Of a stretch of DNA of 64,000 nt, positions 61,255-64,000 are shown one piece after another. How positions within the stretch are numbered: the stretch's first letter is position 1; each line of letters opens with the position of its first letter. Origin of the DNA: Bacteroidota bacterium (GTDB taxonomy: Bacteria > Bacteroidota > Ignavibacteria > Ignavibacteriales > Melioribacteraceae). Where the stretch lies: positions 62,001 to 126,000 of the forward strand of contig JAHJUE010000011.1 in the NCBI GenBank assembly GCA_018829205.1. The letters run 5' to 3'. The notes under the pieces were generated by a model, which saw only the letters and a list, made by a program, of their open reading frames with translations, made no database searches and was not told the DNA's origin. The translations under genes were made by a program, and so were the position numbers.

Positions 61255-62904
61255 TTAATTATTGCCGTTCAGCATTTTATTGTATAACTGATCATCATTC
61301 AAAACACTTAAAGCAATTTCAAATTGTTTATCATGGTTTAATGAAGCTTTTATTCTACCTTCCCTACCGGAAATTCTTGTCGCTAATTCTTTTTCAATTT
61401 CTGAAATAATTTCATTTTTTTCGTTTAACAATTGGGTATTAAGAATTTCATCTGTTTTAAGATTCAATTTATCTATATCGCTTTTTAATTCGCTTAATAA
61501 ATTCTCTTTTTCCGCAGCGTCCAACAACTGTTCCAACAATCTACTTGTCTGCGAATGATATTCATAATCCTGTGATTCAAGGTATTCAACAAAATCATTA
61601 AATAGCTCATCGTCGGGAATTTTATCCAAATCTATATCTATATGCGTATTAGAATAATTTGTGGCAAATTGAAAAAACTGACCCTGGGCAAGAAGATATT
61701 TCACCTGAATTGATTCTGAAGAATTTTTCACTAGCGAATCGGGGTAAAGTCCGCCGGCAGAATAAACAGTTCTTTTATTGTCCGTCTTATATGTCTCTTT
61801 AATAACACTAATTACGGGTTTAACAATTTTACTGTCTTTTGCATAATCAATTTTTTGAATACATCTTCCGCTAGGAGTATAATATTTTCCTGTAGTAACC
61901 TTTAAGGAAGTGTTATAAGATAGAGGTATAACGGTCTGAACCAATCCTTTACCGAATGACGGCGTACCAATCACAACTCCCCTATCGTGGTCCTGAACTG
62001 CACCTGTAACAATTTCAGAAGCAGAAGCAGTGCCTCCGTCAATTAATACAACAAGTCTGCTGTTTCCGGCAATCGGTTCTTCTTCTGAAAAATATTCAGT
62101 AATGCTAGATGTATCTCTTCCGATTACAGAAACAACAAGCTGGCCTTTATTTACAAATTTTTCGGAAACGTCAATAGCCGCATCCAGAAGTCCGCCAGGA
62201 TTTCCGCGTAAATCCAAAATAATAGTTTTTATTTCTTTTTGTTTTTTTAATTCCGTAAGAGCTTTTTCTACTTCTTTTCCTGAAGATCTACCGAAGCCGC
62301 TTAATTTTAAGTAAACATTATTACTTTCTTTTGGAATGAATCCGTAATATGTAAGATTTTTTATTTCAATTTCCTCGCGGATCAGATTAAAAACAAGCGC
62401 ACCGTTTCCGTTTCTTTTTATGTTAATTTTAACCGTTGTCCCTGCAGCTCCCTGCATATGTTTATTTAATTCGTCATAATTTTCTTTATTAATTTTTACA
62501 TCGTTAACGTGAGTAATAACATCGCCTATCCTAATTCCCTGCCGTTGAGCCGAATAACCTTCGAGCAAATCAACAACGATAATTTCATCGTTTCTTAAAC
62601 CTACTGTAGCTCCTATTCCTCCGTATTTCCCTATTGTTATTAAATCGACATCCTTCTGCATGTTTTCATCAATGTACATTGTATAAGGATCGAGAGATTC
62701 AAGCATTCCTTTAACGCCGGAAAGCATAAATTCTTCAGGATCAACGTTATCAACATAATTTAGATTTATCTCTTTATATATTTTTCCGAAAATATCTATA
62801 CTTTTCGAAATCTTAAAATAAATATCGCTGTCGCTTTGAACGAAACCTGAAAGCAATAAAACCGCCAAAGGGGCAATTAAAATTTTAATTTTATTTTTCA
62901 ACAT
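61255..62904 (-). CDS. S41-family C-terminal processing peptidase
   Basis: Secreted or periplasmic serine protease. A signal-like hydrophobic segment (ILIAPLAVLLLSGFV) precedes a CTP-type N-terminal helix region, a PDZ domain (GLRNDEIIVVDLLEGYSAQRQGIRIGDVITHVNDVKI, near residues 100-140) and the S41 catalytic domain (DLRGNPGGLLDAAI, then GGTASASEIVTGAVQDH with the nucleophile Ser, then PSFGKGLVQT with the catalytic Lys). The C-terminus is helical. I use the ATG at 62902-62904, giving 549 aa and a 14-base overlap with tmk; the frame is open to 62931. Confidence 0.9.
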   Translation of the reverse strand: MLKNKIKILIAPLAVLLLSGFVQSDSDIYFKISKSIDIFGKIYKEINLNYVDNVDPEEFMLSGVKGMLESLDPYTMYIDENMQKDVDLITIGKYGGIGATVGLRNDEIIVVDLLEGYSAQRQGIRIGDVITHVNDVKINKENYDELNKHMQGAAGTTVKINIKRNGNGALVFNLIREEIEIKNLTYYGFIPKESNNVYLKLSGFGRSSGKEVEKALTELKKQKEIKTIILDLRGNPGGLLDAAIDVSEKFVNKGQLVVSVIGRDTSSITEYFSEEEPIAGNSRLVVLIDGGTASASEIVTGAVQDHDRGVVIGTPSFGKGLVQTVIPLSYNTSLKVTTGKYYTPSGRCIQKIDYAKDSKIVKPVISVIKETYKTDNKRTVYSAGGLYPDSLVKNSSESIQVKYLLAQGQFFQFATNYSNTHIDIDLDKIPDDELFNDFVEYLESQDYEYHSQTSRLLEQLLDAAEKENLLSELKSDIDKLNLKTDEILNTQLLNEKNEIISEIEKELATRISGREGRIKASLNHDKQFEIALSVLNDDQLYNKMLNGNN

Positions 62905-63529
62905 ATTTTGTAGACCTTTCTTCAAATGCAAATATTTCTCTTAAAATATCCTGATGAATCTCTTCTATAGATTTGGAGCCGTTGATGACTTTAAATCTTT
63001 TTTCTTCATCCGCGAGTTTTAAGTACCCGTCTCTTACATTTTCATAAAACTTTCGTTCCGAAATTTCTATTCTATCCAGTTTATTTTTTTTTACTTTAGC
63101 TTTTCTTTTTTCAATTTCATCAAGCGGAATATCAATGAAAAAGGTGATATCAGGCAAGGCATTTTCAATTACAAATTTATTTAAGCTCTTAATAAAATTT
63201 TGATTAAGCCCTCTTCCAAAAGCCTGATATGCTGTTGTTGAATCATGAAATCTGTCAGAAATAAGAAAGATTCCTTTTTTAAGATCGGGTATAATAACTT
63301 CGCGAACAAGCTGGGCGCGGCTTGAAGAAAAAAGCAGTAATTCCGTTTCGTCAAACATTTCTGAATTTTTCTTTTCAAGCAGAATTTTTCGTACCTGTTC
63401 CGATATTAAGGTACCGCCGGGTTCGCGTATAACCTTAACTGTTTTATTTCTTTCTTCAAGATATTTTACCAGTAATACAACCTGCGTTGATTTACCGCAG
63501 AAATCGAGACCTTCAAAAGTTATAAACAT
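62891..63529 (-). CDS. tmk: Thymidylate kinase
   Basis: Phosphorylates dTMP to dTDP. P-loop ITFEGLDFCGKSTQ (Cys in place of the more common Gly/Ala), REPGGT, SDRFHDSTTAYQAFGRG (DRY-like motif as DRF) and the lid IRERK-like region are present. 212 aa is normal. It lies 1 base after the YbbR-like gene and overlaps the S41 gene by 14 bases, so three genes form a unit. Confidence 0.93.
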   Translation of the reverse strand: MFITFEGLDFCGKSTQVVLLVKYLEERNKTVKVIREPGGTLISEQVRKILLEKKNSEMFDETELLLFSSSRAQLVREVIIPDLKKGIFLISDRFHDSTTAYQAFGRGLNQNFIKSLNKFVIENALPDITFFIDIPLDEIEKRKAKVKKNKLDRIEISERKFYENVRDGYLKLADEEKRFKVINGSKSIEEIHQDILREIFAFEERSTKYVEK

Positions 63530-63530
63530 A

Positions 63531-64000
63531 TTAGAATTGTTTTATTATATATTCAAGTTTACGGGGTTTTTTATCTATTACGGTAGTATACTCAGGAGAT
63601 TCCACATAAGGTTCAATTGCTCCCAAAGAATCGTATAGAGCCTGATTATAATTAATATAGGCTTTTACATCATCGTTGCTGAGTTTCCCCAAAATATTTA
63701 TACCGCCGCGCAGCACAACATTAATTTTGGCCGGAAACAGCAAAAGCTCTCTTGACGCCGGCACATATCTAATTCCGACTAAAATATTTTCAAAGGTTTT
63801 ATCAACTATTTTTTGTACATCAAATTGTATGTTTGTTTTTTCAAAAGACATTTCAATAAAATTAATTTTCTGAAGATTTATCGATTCATTAATCGCTCTA
63901 TCGGTATTTTCAAATTTCTTCTTTTCAGTATAAACTTTATTGATTTTTGAAACAATACTTTCCGGCCCTGTTATTTCAACCGAATCAGGGGATAAATTAA
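63531..64000 (-). CDS. YbbR-like domain protein, C-terminal part (runs off the right edge)
   Basis: The frame is open to the right edge of the window, so the gene starts beyond it. The first readable residues are NLSPDSVEITGPESIVSKIN, the typical YbbR/CdaR repeat pattern (PxSVxVxGPxxxxxxI), followed by a long beta-rich segment ending RKLEYIIKQF. YbbR domains occur on membrane-anchored CdaR partners of diadenylate cyclase; here only about 156 residues are visible. An internal ATG at 63849-63851 should not be mistaken for the start. It precedes tmk by 1 base. Confidence 0.85.
   Translation of the reverse strand, partial: NLSPDSVEITGPESIVSKINKVYTEKKKFENTDRAINESINLQKINFIEMSFEKTNIQFDVQKIVDKTFENILVGIRYVPASRELLLFPAKINVVLRGGINILGKLSNDDVKAYINYNQALYDSLGAIEPYVESPEYTTVIDKKPRKLEYIIKQF

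Noticed and set aside
1-64000. CRISPR array, prophage, insertion sequence or rRNA operon
   Set aside because: No regular spacer-repeat pattern, transposase, integrase or rRNA sequence seen on either strand.

Overview
This 64 kb window is AT-rich bacterial chromosome, densely packed with genes on both strands. The gene content suggests the Bacteroidota/Chlorobi side of the tree, most likely the Ignavibacteria (Ignavibacterium/Melioribacter-like). The pointers are proteins with C-terminal type IX secretion (T9SS) sorting domains, PorV/PorQ-family outer-membrane proteins, a BshC bacillithiol enzyme, SWIB and PRC-barrel proteins, and Bacteroidota-style TAnnTTTG promoter motifs combined with frequent Shine-Dalgarno sequences. 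This placement is an inference from families; no rRNA gene is present.

Layout. 1-3.5 kb: the start of a citrate synthase gene, then hpnC-hpnD-hpnE (squalene from farnesyl diphosphate) and tRNA-Leu. 3.7-13.7 kb: penicillin-binding protein 1A, an LpxH-type phosphatase, an M1 aminopeptidase, glgC, uvrC and an NhaC-type antiporter with an extra N-terminal domain. 13.8-24.1 kb: SRP RNA, then surface-polysaccharide genes (GT9, two GT4-like enzymes, flippase, FemAB-like protein), two PorV/PorQ proteins, a T9SS-sorted beta-propeller-like protein and a lipoprotein. 24.4-34.3 kb: a tightly coupled eight-gene operon (M50 protease, DUF1207-like protein, radical SAM, GT2, NodB-type deacetylase, GT2, LPG-synthase-TM-like protein, radical SAM-SPASM), with a B12-binding radical SAM gene and a small membrane-protein gene diverging from it. 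This is the most intriguing region.

34.4-43.3 kb: bshC, a degenerate crotonase, and a tetR-tolC-adaptor-RND efflux operon with a perfect palindrome at the tetR start. 43.4-55 kb: mostly housekeeping metabolism (cysteine-synthase-like enzyme, SerA, AroA, TrmH, DeoC, FolD, YmdB-like phosphodiesterase), plus a SWIB protein, a lone HicB-like protein and an orphan DNA methyltransferase. 55.2-56.9 kb: a small stress-type cluster (coiled-coil protein, double PRC-barrel protein, SodC lipoprotein). 57-64 kb: an exonuclease/GIY-YIG fusion, HtpG, a zinc-ribbon membrane protein, an S41 protease, thymidylate kinase and the end of a YbbR-like protein.

How the parts fit: much of the window concerns the envelope (squalene-derived lipid, peptidoglycan, lipid A, surface glycans, T9SS cargo and PorV-like proteins, efflux). 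The 24-34 kb operon plausibly builds or modifies a membrane glycolipid. Three copies of an imperfect palindromic repeat lie between genes, two of them between convergent genes. I saw no CRISPR array, insertion sequence, prophage or integrase.
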